A stretch of 64,000 bases of DNA from Woeseiaceae bacterium (GTDB taxonomy: Bacteria > Pseudomonadota > Gammaproteobacteria > Steroidobacterales > Woeseiaceae), in the NCBI GenBank assembly GCA_021773035.1, contig JAJFKU010000016.1:1-64000 (forward strand), in the 5' to 3' direction. The translations under genes and the position numbers were made by a program. Position 1 is the first letter of the stretch; every line of letters begins with the position of its first letter. A model generated the notes under the pieces. The model saw nothing but the letters and a program-made list of their open reading frames with translations, searched no databases and was not told the DNA's origin. Shown here one piece after another: positions 41,593-50,348 of this stretch.

Positions 41593-42483
41593 TCAGCCTG
41601 GCTGGCTAAAGTTTTGCAATATCCAGTCGCGCAATAAAACGACGCCTCGAGATGGAGACTCATCCTTCCCAACCAGGAAGTAGCTGACGTCAGCGACCAG
41701 CTCATGTGGAAACAGGCGCACAATACTGCCCTGCTTGAACCATTGCTCACCGAGCGGAACCGGCACGAGTGCCGCACCAATCCCGCGTTCGGCAGCCCGA
41801 ACGATGGCGATCATCGAATCGAGACGAATAACCTTGCTGTCGGCGGGCAATCGGACGCCCGCGCTTTTCGACCACTGCTTCCACGCCTTGGGTCGTGACT
41901 CATGGACAATCAACGGAAAATCACTGACGATTTCCTTGCGCTTGACGATCAGTTCCTTCTTGAAGTCCGGCGATCCGGCCGCGACCATCCGCAGCGGAAA
42001 CAGCAGATTGGATGTGCTGTTCTCCGGCGGCGCCTTGAACAAACGGATGGACAGATCGGCTGTTGGTGGAAGATGGTCGGACGATTCGTCGCTGGTGCCA
42101 ACCTGAATATCGATCTCCGGATGCGCCGCCGTGAACTCACGCAGTCTTGGAACGAAGTACTCACTGGCAAAGAACGGTTGTACCGAGATACGGACTGCCG
42201 TTCTCGGCTCGCTCTTCCGGTACCCTGCTACGACGCCATCAATCTCTTCAATGAGCGGGCTGACCTCTGCATAAAGCAGGCGACCGGTTTCTGTGAGGCG
42301 CAAATCACGATGACTGCGTTCGAAGAGCTGCAGACCGAGCTCTGTCTCGAGACTCTTTATCTGGTGACTGACTGCCGACGAGGTAATGAACAACGCCTCA
42401 CCGGCATCGCGAAAACTCTCGTATTGAGCGGCCGTGCAGAAAGTTCGCAGCCCGCGAAGTGAAACGTTGCCGGTACCGCTCAC
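41593..42483 (-). CDS. LysR-family regulator in the glucan locus
   Basis: The 296-residue protein has a LysR helix-turn-helix (LRTFCTAAQYESFRDAGEAL, then AVSHQIKSLETELGLQLFERS) and an effector domain from about residue 95 (TAVRISVQPFFASEYFVPRL). The DNA-binding domain resembles the GcvA/AmpR-type branch. It starts 6 bp after the GH17 gene and is therefore co-transcribed with GH3 and GH17 under the LacI operator. It may give a second layer of control of the locus or govern another set. Its target and effector are not evident. Confidence 0.93.
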   Translation of the reverse strand: MSGTGNVSLRGLRTFCTAAQYESFRDAGEALFITSSAVSHQIKSLETELGLQLFERSHRDLRLTETGRLLYAEVSPLIEEIDGVVAGYRKSEPRTAVRISVQPFFASEYFVPRLREFTAAHPEIDIQVGTSDESSDHLPPTADLSIRLFKAPPENSTSNLLFPLRMVAAGSPDFKKELIVKRKEIVSDFPLIVHESRPKAWKQWSKSAGVRLPADSKVIRLDSMIAIVRAAERGIGAALVPVPLGEQWFKQGSIVRLFPHELVADVSYFLVGKDESPSRGVVLLRDWILQNFSQPG

Positions 42484-42489
42484 CGATTA

Positions 42490-43518
42490 TTACCTCATTA
42501 CTTGCTTGGGCGTGCGGTCGACATTGAACAGGCCCCAGTGTTTTTCGGCACCCAGTACATTGCCCGGATCGCCTTTCCAAGGCTCGTCGAACGCCTCAAA
42601 GAAAAACACGGTGATGTTCGTCTGCGTCGCCCAGTCGTTGAGTTCACTGAAATAGCGGGTTTGATTATCCTCACTCGCGCGGTCACCGAACTCGACAGCG
42701 GTCGTTGCCCATCCCGCTTCGAGAATTGCCATAGGTTTGTCGGGCAGCGCCTGATGAACGCGATCCATATTCTCGATCGTGTAGGCAAGCGCTTCATCAA
42801 TTGTCTTCTCTTCCCACGCCGGATACGTATGTATGCCGAGAAAGTCCACCTCGGCCGCCAGTGGCGCTCCGTCTTCGATCCACCATTCGTAGTTATCCGC
42901 AACAGTCACGGGTTGTTCGATTGCAGCCTTAACGATACGAACGTATTCGATCACCTTGGCGAGCGGCACCATGTGGTCGTTCCACTCGACGAGCGCCTCG
43001 TTGCCGACGTTGACGGCAACAACGATGTCGTCGAATTCATTAGCGAGACGAATCCCACGGGCGAGCTCTGCATCGTTGCGCAGAGCGTTCGCCGCCAGTT
43101 CATGATCCGGTATCGGCTCGTCAAGCCACGGGCATCCCTCGTGATTGCTGAACTCCGCATCGAGCCACATGCCAAGCAGAACCTTGATCGGCAGATCGTG
43201 ATCCCGAATCAGCTCGAGTGTCGTTACGGAGTTCTCCCCGGAGTCATAAAGGCGTATCAACGTAAAATTGTGCGCGACCAGAATTTCCAGGTCCTCCAGG
43301 ATTTCATCTTCACTCGGGTTGACAGCGCCATCACCACGGTCCGGGTGCTGACCTTCCCGAAACCCCGAATAAGCTACTGCCATCACCTCGCCATGCAAAA
43401 GATCGCTCGGCGATTGTTGTGTACTGCTCACTACTGCCATGGCCTCTTCTTCTCCTGGGGGGGCGCTACATCCAGCTATAGCAAGTGCAAGAATCGCAAA
43501 TAGTTTAAGAATCTTCAT
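42490..43518 (-). CDS. GH17 lipoprotein, beta-1,3-glucan-active
   Basis: The 342-residue protein has a lipobox (LALAIAGCSAP) and a GH17 TIM barrel from about residue 40. The acid/base glutamate is E174 in AVNVGNEALVEW and the nucleophile E267 in MAILEAGWATT, where the family more often has SETGWP. SGFREGQHPDRGDGAVNPS near the start is typical of bacterial and fungal GH17. It would act at the envelope on beta-1,3-glucan or its oligosaccharides, as hydrolase or transglycosylase. Its start is 1 bp from the GH3 stop codon, so they are translationally linked. Confidence 0.93.
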   Translation of the reverse strand: MKILKLFAILALAIAGCSAPPGEEEAMAVVSSTQQSPSDLLHGEVMAVAYSGFREGQHPDRGDGAVNPSEDEILEDLEILVAHNFTLIRLYDSGENSVTTLELIRDHDLPIKVLLGMWLDAEFSNHEGCPWLDEPIPDHELAANALRNDAELARGIRLANEFDDIVVAVNVGNEALVEWNDHMVPLAKVIEYVRIVKAAIEQPVTVADNYEWWIEDGAPLAAEVDFLGIHTYPAWEEKTIDEALAYTIENMDRVHQALPDKPMAILEAGWATTAVEFGDRASEDNQTRYFSELNDWATQTNITVFFFEAFDEPWKGDPGNVLGAEKHWGLFNVDRTPKQVMR

Positions 43519-43519
43519 G

Positions 43520-45748
43520 TCATCGACTCTCCAATCGAAATTCCGTTCTCAGCTGCGTTTCCGAACTGCCACCGGCCCAGACGTGGAACTCGCCGGGCTC
43601 GGTCACCAGCTGCCCGTCTCTCCCGTAGAATGACAGGTCGTCGGTGTGCAATCGAAAGTCCACCGTAACAGTCTCGCCAGGCTCGACGTGAACCCGCTGA
43701 AATCCTTTCAGCTCCTTCACAGGTCGTGTCACGCTGGCAACCGGATCACGGACGTATAACTGCACTACCTCCTCAGCCGCAACGCCGCCAGTGTTGCAGA
43801 CGTCGACACTGACAGTCACTTCGTCTCCCGGCTTTAGCTCATTCGCGCTCATGCGAATATGTCGGTATTCGAACTGCGTGTACGACAGGCCATGACCGAA
43901 CGCAAACAACGGCGTGAAACCCGCATCCAGATGAAATGCACTCATGCCCAGCGATGTTTGCGGAGCGCGTGTGTCGATATCGTCGATGTGGGCAATATTG
44001 TCCCAGGACGGTGGTTTACCGGTGTTTTTCTGGTTGTAGTAGATAGGAATCTGTCCAACCATACGCGGGAAGCTTACTGGCAGCTTGCCGGAAGGTGACT
44101 CGATACCAAACAGCAGATCCGCAATGGCCGGTCCACCCATAGCCCCCGGGTGCCAGGCAAACAGCAGTGCATCTACCTGATCGACAATATTCGTCAGCGT
44201 CAGCGGTCTTCCTGCCTGGATCACGGCAACGACCGGCTTACCGGTTTCGCGTATTCGCCGCACCAGCTCTGCCTGATCGCCGGGCAGGTTGATGTCGGCG
44301 CGTGAGTGGGCTTCCCCGGAGAGTATCGATTCTTCGCCGAGAAACAGAATCGTTACATCCGAATCGCGCGCCGCCGCCACAGCCTCATCGAATGCCTCGC
44401 TGGCCCTGCTGCGGGAGTTTTCCATCGCGCGAACGTAGCGGACGTCGGCCGCATCGCCGACAAGGCTGCGGAGCGCCTGCAGCGGGGTAACGCTGAGTTC
44501 CACGTCACCGTCGAAAACCCAGGTGCCGAGTTGTTGATAAGGCGCATCCGCCAGTGGACCGATGACAGCGATCGAGTTCAGTTCAGCGGCCGCCAACGGC
44601 AGTACGTTGTGCTCGTTTCTGAGCATGACAACACTCTGCGTTGCCGCCTGTTTCGCCGTTTCCAGCGCCCATCCATTCGCGACCGCCGGCAACTCTTCCG
44701 GTTTAGTGAACGCGTTCTCGAAAAGCCCGAGTCTGAACTTGGCGCGCAGAATATTCGCGACGGCGGTATCGATACTGCCGATACTGATCCGGCCCGCCTC
44801 GACGAGTTCGGCAAGATGCCCGCTGTAGGCGTCACCTGCCATTTCCATATCGACACCGGCAGTCGCGGCTTCGTAAGCCGACTCGCGGTCATTCTCCGTC
44901 AGGCCGTGAATCTGCAGCTGCCGAATCGAGTCCCAGTCGCTGACAACGAAACCGTCGAAACACCACTCCTCTCGCAACACCTGCCGCAACAGAAATTCGT
45001 TACCGGTGGCCGGCACGCCATTGAGGTCGGAGAAAGACGTCATCAATGTCGCTACGCCGGCATCGACAGCCGCGTTAAACGGCCGCAGATAAACGTTACG
45101 AAGTTCACTTTCCGGAATATCGGTAGTCGCGTAGTCGCGGCCGCTTTCAGCCGCGCCATAACCCGCAAAATGCTTGGCGCAAGCGGCTATCGAACCTGTC
45201 GCCGAGAGGTCCTCGCCCTGGAAACCCTCAACCATGGCCACCGCAAGCCTGCTCGCCAGGAATACGTCCTCGCCGAGGCTCTCGGCAATACGTCCCCAAC
45301 GCGGATCGCGCGATATGTCGATCATCGGCGCAAAGGTCCAGTTGATACCGCTCGCCGCCGCCTCGATAGCGGCAACGTGTGCGGCTTCCCTGACAAGATT
45401 GGGGTTCCATGTCGCCGCCTGGCCCAGCGGGATCGGCGCGACCGCCTTGAACCCATGGATAACGTCGCGGCCGACCAGCAGCGGAATGCCGAGTCGGGAT
45501 TCCTCCATCGCGATACGTTGCAGTTCGTTGACTGCGGCTACGTCGACGATATTGAGCACCGCGCCGATACGGCCGGCACGCAGCCCGTCGGCGAGATAGT
45601 CCGGCGCATATCCATCGCCGGCGTTCAGCTGGGACATCTGGCCGATTTTCTCGGCCAGCGTCATCTGAGTCAGCAAGGTATTAACCCGTTCTTCGATCGT
45701 GTTTACATCATTGCCGCGATTAGCCAGGGGAGCATTCATATTTGTCAT
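43520..45748 (-). CDS. GH3 beta-glucosidase, cytoplasmic
   Basis: The 742-residue protein has no signal peptide. The GH3 N-terminal barrel (about 20-335) contains LVGRDVIHGF, WGRIAESLGED, CAKHFAGYG and the nucleophile D271 in FVVSDWDS. The alpha/beta sandwich (about 365-600; GEAHSRADINLPGDQ) and a fibronectin-III-like domain (about 640-740; VSVDVCNTGGVAAEEVVQLY) complete the BglX-like architecture. It should release glucose from short beta-glucans imported by the nearby symporter, beside the phosphorylase. The start codon is ATG 45748; the track's TTG is one codon earlier. No strong ribosome site is present. Its promoter has TTGACA inside the operator at 45871 and an extended -10. Confidence 0.94.
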   Translation of the reverse strand: MTNMNAPLANRGNDVNTIEERVNTLLTQMTLAEKIGQMSQLNAGDGYAPDYLADGLRAGRIGAVLNIVDVAAVNELQRIAMEESRLGIPLLVGRDVIHGFKAVAPIPLGQAATWNPNLVREAAHVAAIEAAASGINWTFAPMIDISRDPRWGRIAESLGEDVFLASRLAVAMVEGFQGEDLSATGSIAACAKHFAGYGAAESGRDYATTDIPESELRNVYLRPFNAAVDAGVATLMTSFSDLNGVPATGNEFLLRQVLREEWCFDGFVVSDWDSIRQLQIHGLTENDRESAYEAATAGVDMEMAGDAYSGHLAELVEAGRISIGSIDTAVANILRAKFRLGLFENAFTKPEELPAVANGWALETAKQAATQSVVMLRNEHNVLPLAAAELNSIAVIGPLADAPYQQLGTWVFDGDVELSVTPLQALRSLVGDAADVRYVRAMENSRSRASEAFDEAVAAARDSDVTILFLGEESILSGEAHSRADINLPGDQAELVRRIRETGKPVVAVIQAGRPLTLTNIVDQVDALLFAWHPGAMGGPAIADLLFGIESPSGKLPVSFPRMVGQIPIYYNQKNTGKPPSWDNIAHIDDIDTRAPQTSLGMSAFHLDAGFTPLFAFGHGLSYTQFEYRHIRMSANELKPGDEVTVSVDVCNTGGVAAEEVVQLYVRDPVASVTRPVKELKGFQRVHVEPGETVTVDFRLHTDDLSFYGRDGQLVTEPGEFHVWAGGSSETQLRTEFRLESR

Positions 45749-45870
45749 CAACCGTAAGCTACAGGACGTAGCCCGTATAAGGGGTTAGGGCGAGGCATCG
45801 ATGCAGGCGGCCACAGCCGCACGGACCGCTTCCACGCCTCGATCTCATCGTATAGCGTTTTAGCAATGTT

Positions 45871-45884
45871 TGACAGCGCTGTCA
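45871..45884. promoter_or_regulatory. LacI-type operator between GH3 and the symporter gene
   Basis: TGACAGCGCTGTCA, a perfect palindrome. Toward GH3 (minus strand) TTGACA, a 17-bp spacer ending TGC and TAAAAC form an extended -10 promoter. Toward the symporter, TTGACA lies at 45870 with TATACA at 45896 (20-bp spacer). One bound repressor could block both directions. Confidence 0.88.
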
Positions 45885-45889
45885 ATTTC

Positions 45890-47395
45890 ATGGAGTATAC
45901 ACCTCAAAGAAGAAGACTCAAACGAGCCTGGGGGAAAGTATTGAGTGACGCCAATCATTACGTGACCGCTCCTGAAGATCGGATTCCGTTCTTTCAGAAA
46001 GTCATCTTCGGTGCCGGAGCATTCGTAAACAACATACTCGCCTACGCGATGGGCGGTATGGTTATTGTCCTCAACCTTGGCCTCGGGATGAATCCGGCGC
46101 TGGTCGGTCTGCTGGGTGCTCTTCCCCGTCTGACCGACGCGATTACTGACCCGCTTATGGGTTACATCTCGGACAACACTCGAACGCGCTGGGGCCGCCG
46201 ACGACCCTATATTTTCTGCGGCGCCATCGCCGTTGCCATCGTATTCGCGTTGCTTTGGCAACTGCCCGGCGGTATGAGCGAGGCTTTTTACTTTTGGTGG
46301 TTCCTGATCGGTTCGATCATTTTCTATCTTGCGTACACAATGTTCGCCACACCGTGGGTCGCGCTCGGCTATGAGTTGACACCGGACTATCACGAGCGTA
46401 CGCGCCTTATGGGCGTGCAGAATATCATCGGCAACCTTGCTTACATGATTGGTCCTTATTTCCTCGCGATCATGAACAGCAAGCTGCTCTTCGACAATAT
46501 GGTCGACGGCGCTGCCGGACTTGCAATAGTAATAGCGGTTTGTGTTGCGGCCATCGGCGTCCTCCCCGCCATCCTGCTGCGCGAGCGATTTGTCGCTGCT
46601 GCAGCCGTCGAGTCTGAGGAAACCGGCGCGAAAGTGAGTGCCGCCGCCGCAGCGATGCGAGCAGCCGGGGAGTTTTTCTCCGGCTTCGCGGCATCACTCA
46701 AGTTCAAACCATTTCTGAAACTTTGTGCAGCAACGTTTCTTGTTTTCAACGGTTTCATGCTGATCGCGGCATTCCAGACCTACGTGATAATCTATTTTGT
46801 GTTCGGTGGTGACACCGACCAGGGTGCCGTGTTCGCGGGTCACGCGGGCGCGCTGGGCGCATTCTCGACGCTCTTTATCGTCGCGTTGATCACGTGGTTA
46901 TGTCCGAAGTTCGGTAAACGACGTGCCTTCTATGTGACGACCGGTATATCGATGTTCGGTTACCTGCTCAAATGGGTTTGCTACACGCCGGAACATCCCT
47001 GGTTGCTGCTGATCCCCGCGCCGTTTATCGCGTTTGGTTTTGCGGGTCTGTTTACGTTGATGCCTGCGATGGTGGCCGATGTCGTGGACGCGGATGAACT
47101 CGAAACCCACGAACGGCGCGAAGGCATGTATGGCTCGATATTCTGGTGGGTCGTGAAGCTGGGAATGGCGGCAGCGCTGGCGGCTGGCGGTTTCCTGTTG
47201 AACTTCACCGGTTTCGACGTAACGCTTGGCGGCGACCAGGCCGAACAGACGATCTATATGATGCGCATATACGATATTTTCGTACCGATCCTGGCGTCCG
47301 GCATTGCGATATGGGCGATCGCGTCGTACACCATCACTGAAGAAAAGGCGCACGACGTACGGATGCAACTCGAAGCGCGTCGCGGAGCAGTCTAG
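45890..47395 (+). CDS. GPH-type MFS symporter for glucan oligosaccharides
   Basis: The protein (501 residues from ATG 45890) has about 12 membrane helices and the GPH (glycoside-pentoside-hexuronide:cation) signature: IPFFQKVIFGAGAFVNN, LPRLTDAITDPLMGYISDNT and RTRWGRRRPYIF. The track's first ATG lies inside the operator. ATG 45890 has no ribosome site, while TTG 45941 (LSDANHYV) has GGGGGAAAG just upstream and lies after the putative -10 box, so 45941 may be the true start. It would carry laminari-oligosaccharides or glucose across the inner membrane with Na+ or H+. Divergent from GH3 under a shared operator. Confidence 0.9.
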   Translation: MEYTPQRRRLKRAWGKVLSDANHYVTAPEDRIPFFQKVIFGAGAFVNNILAYAMGGMVIVLNLGLGMNPALVGLLGALPRLTDAITDPLMGYISDNTRTRWGRRRPYIFCGAIAVAIVFALLWQLPGGMSEAFYFWWFLIGSIIFYLAYTMFATPWVALGYELTPDYHERTRLMGVQNIIGNLAYMIGPYFLAIMNSKLLFDNMVDGAAGLAIVIAVCVAAIGVLPAILLRERFVAAAAVESEETGAKVSAAAAAMRAAGEFFSGFAASLKFKPFLKLCAATFLVFNGFMLIAAFQTYVIIYFVFGGDTDQGAVFAGHAGALGAFSTLFIVALITWLCPKFGKRRAFYVTTGISMFGYLLKWVCYTPEHPWLLLIPAPFIAFGFAGLFTLMPAMVADVVDADELETHERREGMYGSIFWWVVKLGMAAALAAGGFLLNFTGFDVTLGGDQAEQTIYMMRIYDIFVPILASGIAIWAIASYTITEEKAHDVRMQLEARRGAV

Positions 47396-47426
47396 CAGTA
47401 GTTTGGATTAGCGAAAGCAGTTTTGA

Positions 47427-48497
47427 CTACGGCCGTATCGTGCCCTCGGTGGTGGCGGCGCCCTGCTGCTTCAGTATCCGCGTGTGCTTCTCAAGCAGCC
47501 GTTCAGCCGCCTGGTGAACAATGTCTTTGGAAAAACCGCTCCAGAAAGCCGGACCGTCAGGCCATTCCCGGTCTGACAACGCCGCTGTGAGATCGCTAAT
47601 GACGTACCAGTTCGCCAGCGCGTGTGGGGAACTTTCCGTTCGCAGCGCGGCACTGGTGAAGCCTGTCAGCAAACGCTCGAGCTCACTGTCCGCGTATGCC
47701 AGCTCCGTCAGCTTGGCCCGATACTCCAGATCGGCACTGCCTATACTGGGAAAGATGCCGTAATCTGCGAAATGCCGGCCCTCATGTTTTAGATACGAAA
47801 CGAGAAATTTCTCCGCAGCACGATCATAGCTGTTCACTGCGAACAAACCGTCCGCGTTCGCCCATCCACCCGTACCGTGTTTACCCATCGTCGCAAACCT
47901 TAGCCACCCTTTCGAGATAAAGCCGTCGAGAAAGTTAACAGTAACCGGCTGTAGCGTATCGGTCAGTTCGACACCGTAGCTCACGGTCTCGTTTTCTCGC
48001 CAGATCATGAATTCCAGCAGCGGTGCCGTACGCCCAAGAAGTACGAAATATCCCCGTTTCTCAAGTGCTGCCTTGAGCGCTGCCAGGATGTCGCCGTCGT
48101 GGCTCGTGGAATCCCAGCCGTCATGGATTCTCAGCAAGTCGGCGACGCCCTCATATAGTGCCCCTTCAGATGCTGCAAGCCCCGAGGGTTCGAGCAGCGC
48201 TTCACGCCAGTAGTCCTGATACAGGTGAGCAGTTGCCCGCAGCAACTTGTCATCCGCGGCATCGAGGTCAAGGCCGGAGGTTCTGGCGATGAAGCGCGCA
48301 TGGAATTCGTCATAGTAGTCCTGCTCTTCGCGGCCACGAACCGTCTTGGACAGCTCGCGTTCAACCATCGACAGATCGCCTTGAAGCGCAAGGGCTCTGT
48401 AAGACGTCAGGAATCCTTCACCGCCATGATCAGGCGATTGCGCGCACGCAGGGGTGGCAACTAAAAGAAACACCGCAAAAACGTAGGTCTGATACAC
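47427..48497 (-). CDS. Secreted protein of unknown function with HExxH motif
   Basis: The 356-residue protein has a signal peptide (FAVFLLVATPACAQ) and a helical mature part. Around residue 235 it contains SYLKHEGRHFADYGIF followed 15-20 residues later by DLEYRAKLTELAY. HEGRH fits the HExxH zinc-peptidase motif and the glutamate in LEYRAK could be the third ligand, as in gluzincins. A partial W-rich segment (KGWLRFATMGKHGTGGW) precedes it. I do not recognise the family and the overall sequence is not a standard peptidase. It converges with the symporter gene and is divergent from the AraC gene. Confidence 0.65.
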   Translation of the reverse strand: MYQTYVFAVFLLVATPACAQSPDHGGEGFLTSYRALALQGDLSMVERELSKTVRGREEQDYYDEFHARFIARTSGLDLDAADDKLLRATAHLYQDYWREALLEPSGLAASEGALYEGVADLLRIHDGWDSTSHDGDILAALKAALEKRGYFVLLGRTAPLLEFMIWRENETVSYGVELTDTLQPVTVNFLDGFISKGWLRFATMGKHGTGGWANADGLFAVNSYDRAAEKFLVSYLKHEGRHFADYGIFPSIGSADLEYRAKLTELAYADSELERLLTGFTSAALRTESSPHALANWYVISDLTAALSDREWPDGPAFWSGFSKDIVHQAAERLLEKHTRILKQQGAATTEGTIRP

Positions 48498-48601
48498 CGC
48501 TTTCCTCAGCCAGCATGGAATCTGTCGCCCGAAAATACGCCGATCCCCCTGGATCGTCTGGAACGTAATTGATATCGGAGAGCAGGAGCCCGCGTCATGG
48601 C

Positions 48602-49306
48602 TTGATCTACGTACGCATCACGTTATTCTTGATACCGATGGTCTTTACTACTGAACATAGAAAACGCAGCGCCCTGCACGCGCACCGTCATCCGGAATCC
48701 TATGTCAGCCTGGTCTTGAAAGGCACCTATTCCGAGCAAAGTGTCGACGGCAATTATCTGCTGGAAGCAGGTACGATTGTCTATCATCCGGCCCACCATC
48801 GACACGCCAATACTTTTGAAAACAGCTCGGCTCTGGTGCTGAATCTGGGGGTAGAACTCACCCCGGACCTGCCGTACGCTGCGGCGAGCGTTCCACGCCT
48901 GGCGCGGTATCTGGAACGGATGATGACGAAGCGCTCGTCAACGCTCAAAGCGACCCTCGAGGAGCTCTTCGGTAGCAGCACAACCAAACCCAAGCTGACG
49001 CCTACCTGGATGCAGGGACTTGCAGGCTCGTTACGTGACACTACGAATCATCAGTCAATACACGATATCTGCCAGGGCCTGGACATTAGTCCCGAGCACG
49101 CCTGCCGGGAGTATCGCCGCCACTTTGGCGTTAGTCCCGGAGAGTATCGACGGGAGTTTCGCCTGCGAAGCGCTTGCGATGCACTATCCGCCGGTGTTTC
49201 TCCGAGTGCAGCTGCGCAGCAGGCAGGGTTCGCCGATCAGAGCCACCTCGGAAGAGTTATGAAAAACGCGCTTGGCAAGACACCGGCAACATACCCGTGT
49301 AAGTAA
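48602..49306 (+). CDS. AraC-family transcriptional regulator
   Basis: The protein has a cupin-like N-terminal half with a histidine-rich segment (SALHAHRHPESYVSLVLKG, then AGTIVYHPAHHRHANTF) and an AraC C-terminal domain of two helix-turn-helices (ISPEHACREYRRHFGVSPGE, then SPSAAAQQAGFADQSHLGRV). The start is uncertain: TTG 48569, TTG 48602 (13 bases after AGGAG) and ATG 48641 are all in frame. The histidines may bind a metal or a sugar. It is divergent from the HExxH gene and may regulate it. No link to the glucan regulon is visible. Confidence 0.85.
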   Translation: MIYVRITLFLIPMVFTTEHRKRSALHAHRHPESYVSLVLKGTYSEQSVDGNYLLEAGTIVYHPAHHRHANTFENSSALVLNLGVELTPDLPYAAASVPRLARYLERMMTKRSSTLKATLEELFGSSTTKPKLTPTWMQGLAGSLRDTTNHQSIHDICQGLDISPEHACREYRRHFGVSPGEYRREFRLRSACDALSAGVSPSAAAQQAGFADQSHLGRVMKNALGKTPATYPCK

Positions 49307-49331
49307 ATTTCACGGCAGGCGCATTTACCGG

Positions 49332-50348
49332 TCACTCAAGAAATTTGCGAATACGCTCGGCAACAGCTTCGACTTCGCAGCTCGTTCCAATATGACCGCA
49401 GTTGCTTTCGTTAGCGAAATAGGCGGCGCCAAGTTCAGACGCCAGTAGCTTCCCGGGGTTCGGGTTGACCATATGATCGCTCGTGGTGCCTATGACCAGA
49501 ACCTCTGCAACGATGCTCTCCAGATAGGCGCTGCGGCTTTGCTCCGTCTCACCGAATACGTTCTGATCTATCATCGCCTGCAGTTGAGCAATGTAGTTGA
49601 AACTATTGCTGTCCTCACCCGCTGAGTTCGATTCAGCAACGAACTTTCCCAGGTCCTGCACTGCTACATTCTCAACAAAATAGTCAGGCGTCCAGAGTGT
49701 CAGCAGCGACAGGCGTGATACCAGCGTCAGTATATCGGCGTGGCTGTGACCACCTTTTTGCATGACGGTAATGACATCCTTATGTGTCTGCCATTGCAGG
49801 AGATCATAGGAGGTCATTGCGGGAGAACCGTCGATCGGGATCGCGTACTCCATGAAATCCGGGTAGCTGCTCATCCACTGGAACGTCTGCATGCCGCCCA
49901 TCGAGATTCCCATGACAACTTTTACATGCTCAAGACCGAGGTGTTCCGTCAACAGGCGATGTTGTGAATTGACCATGTCCACGATCGAAATCAACGGAAA
50001 CCCGGCATCGCGTTGCCCGCCAGCGTTCGATGGCGAGGTCGAAACGCCGTTCCCCAGCGCATCGATCGCGATGACGAAATAACTGTCGGTGTCGGCGAGG
50101 CTCCCCGAGCCGATGACCTTAAACTCGTGCAATTGCTCAGCGGTGCCGGTAAACCACGTTGGTATCACTAGAACGTTGGACCTGTCCGCGTTCAGGTTGC
50201 CGAAAGTCGCGTAGCCTACGCGCACGTTGCTAAGCACCTCACCCGACGTCAGCTGCAGGTCGCCTATATCCGCAAAATGCTGCTCGCCGCGAACCGCGGT
50301 ACTGAACAGAAAAACAAGCGCAAGTACTACACCGAACCGAGTATTCAT
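49332..50348 (-). CDS. Periplasmic alpha/beta hydrolase, MetX-like
   Basis: The 338-residue protein has a signal peptide (VLALVFLFSTAVRGEQ) and a homoserine-acetyltransferase-like alpha/beta fold: LQLTSGEVLSNVRVGYATFG, the nucleophile elbow VMGISMGGMQTFQW with the usual G-x-S-x-G, TSDHMVNPNPGKLL carrying the acid, and a late histidine in CGHIGTSCE. A secreted location makes methionine biosynthesis unlikely; an esterase role fits better. It starts 4 bp inside kdsB, so it is the last gene of the exbB-exbD-msbA-lpxK-kdsB run. A cell-envelope substrate is possible. Confidence 0.85.
   Translation of the reverse strand: MNTRFGVVLALVFLFSTAVRGEQHFADIGDLQLTSGEVLSNVRVGYATFGNLNADRSNVLVIPTWFTGTAEQLHEFKVIGSGSLADTDSYFVIAIDALGNGVSTSPSNAGGQRDAGFPLISIVDMVNSQHRLLTEHLGLEHVKVVMGISMGGMQTFQWMSSYPDFMEYAIPIDGSPAMTSYDLLQWQTHKDVITVMQKGGHSHADILTLVSRLSLLTLWTPDYFVENVAVQDLGKFVAESNSAGEDSNSFNYIAQLQAMIDQNVFGETEQSRSAYLESIVAEVLVIGTTSDHMVNPNPGKLLASELGAAYFANESNCGHIGTSCEVEAVAERIRKFLE

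Noticed and set aside
47565-47595. TGACAACGCCGCTGTGA as a seventh LacI operator
   Set aside because: Half-sites are three bases farther apart than in the six sites and it lies inside a coding region.
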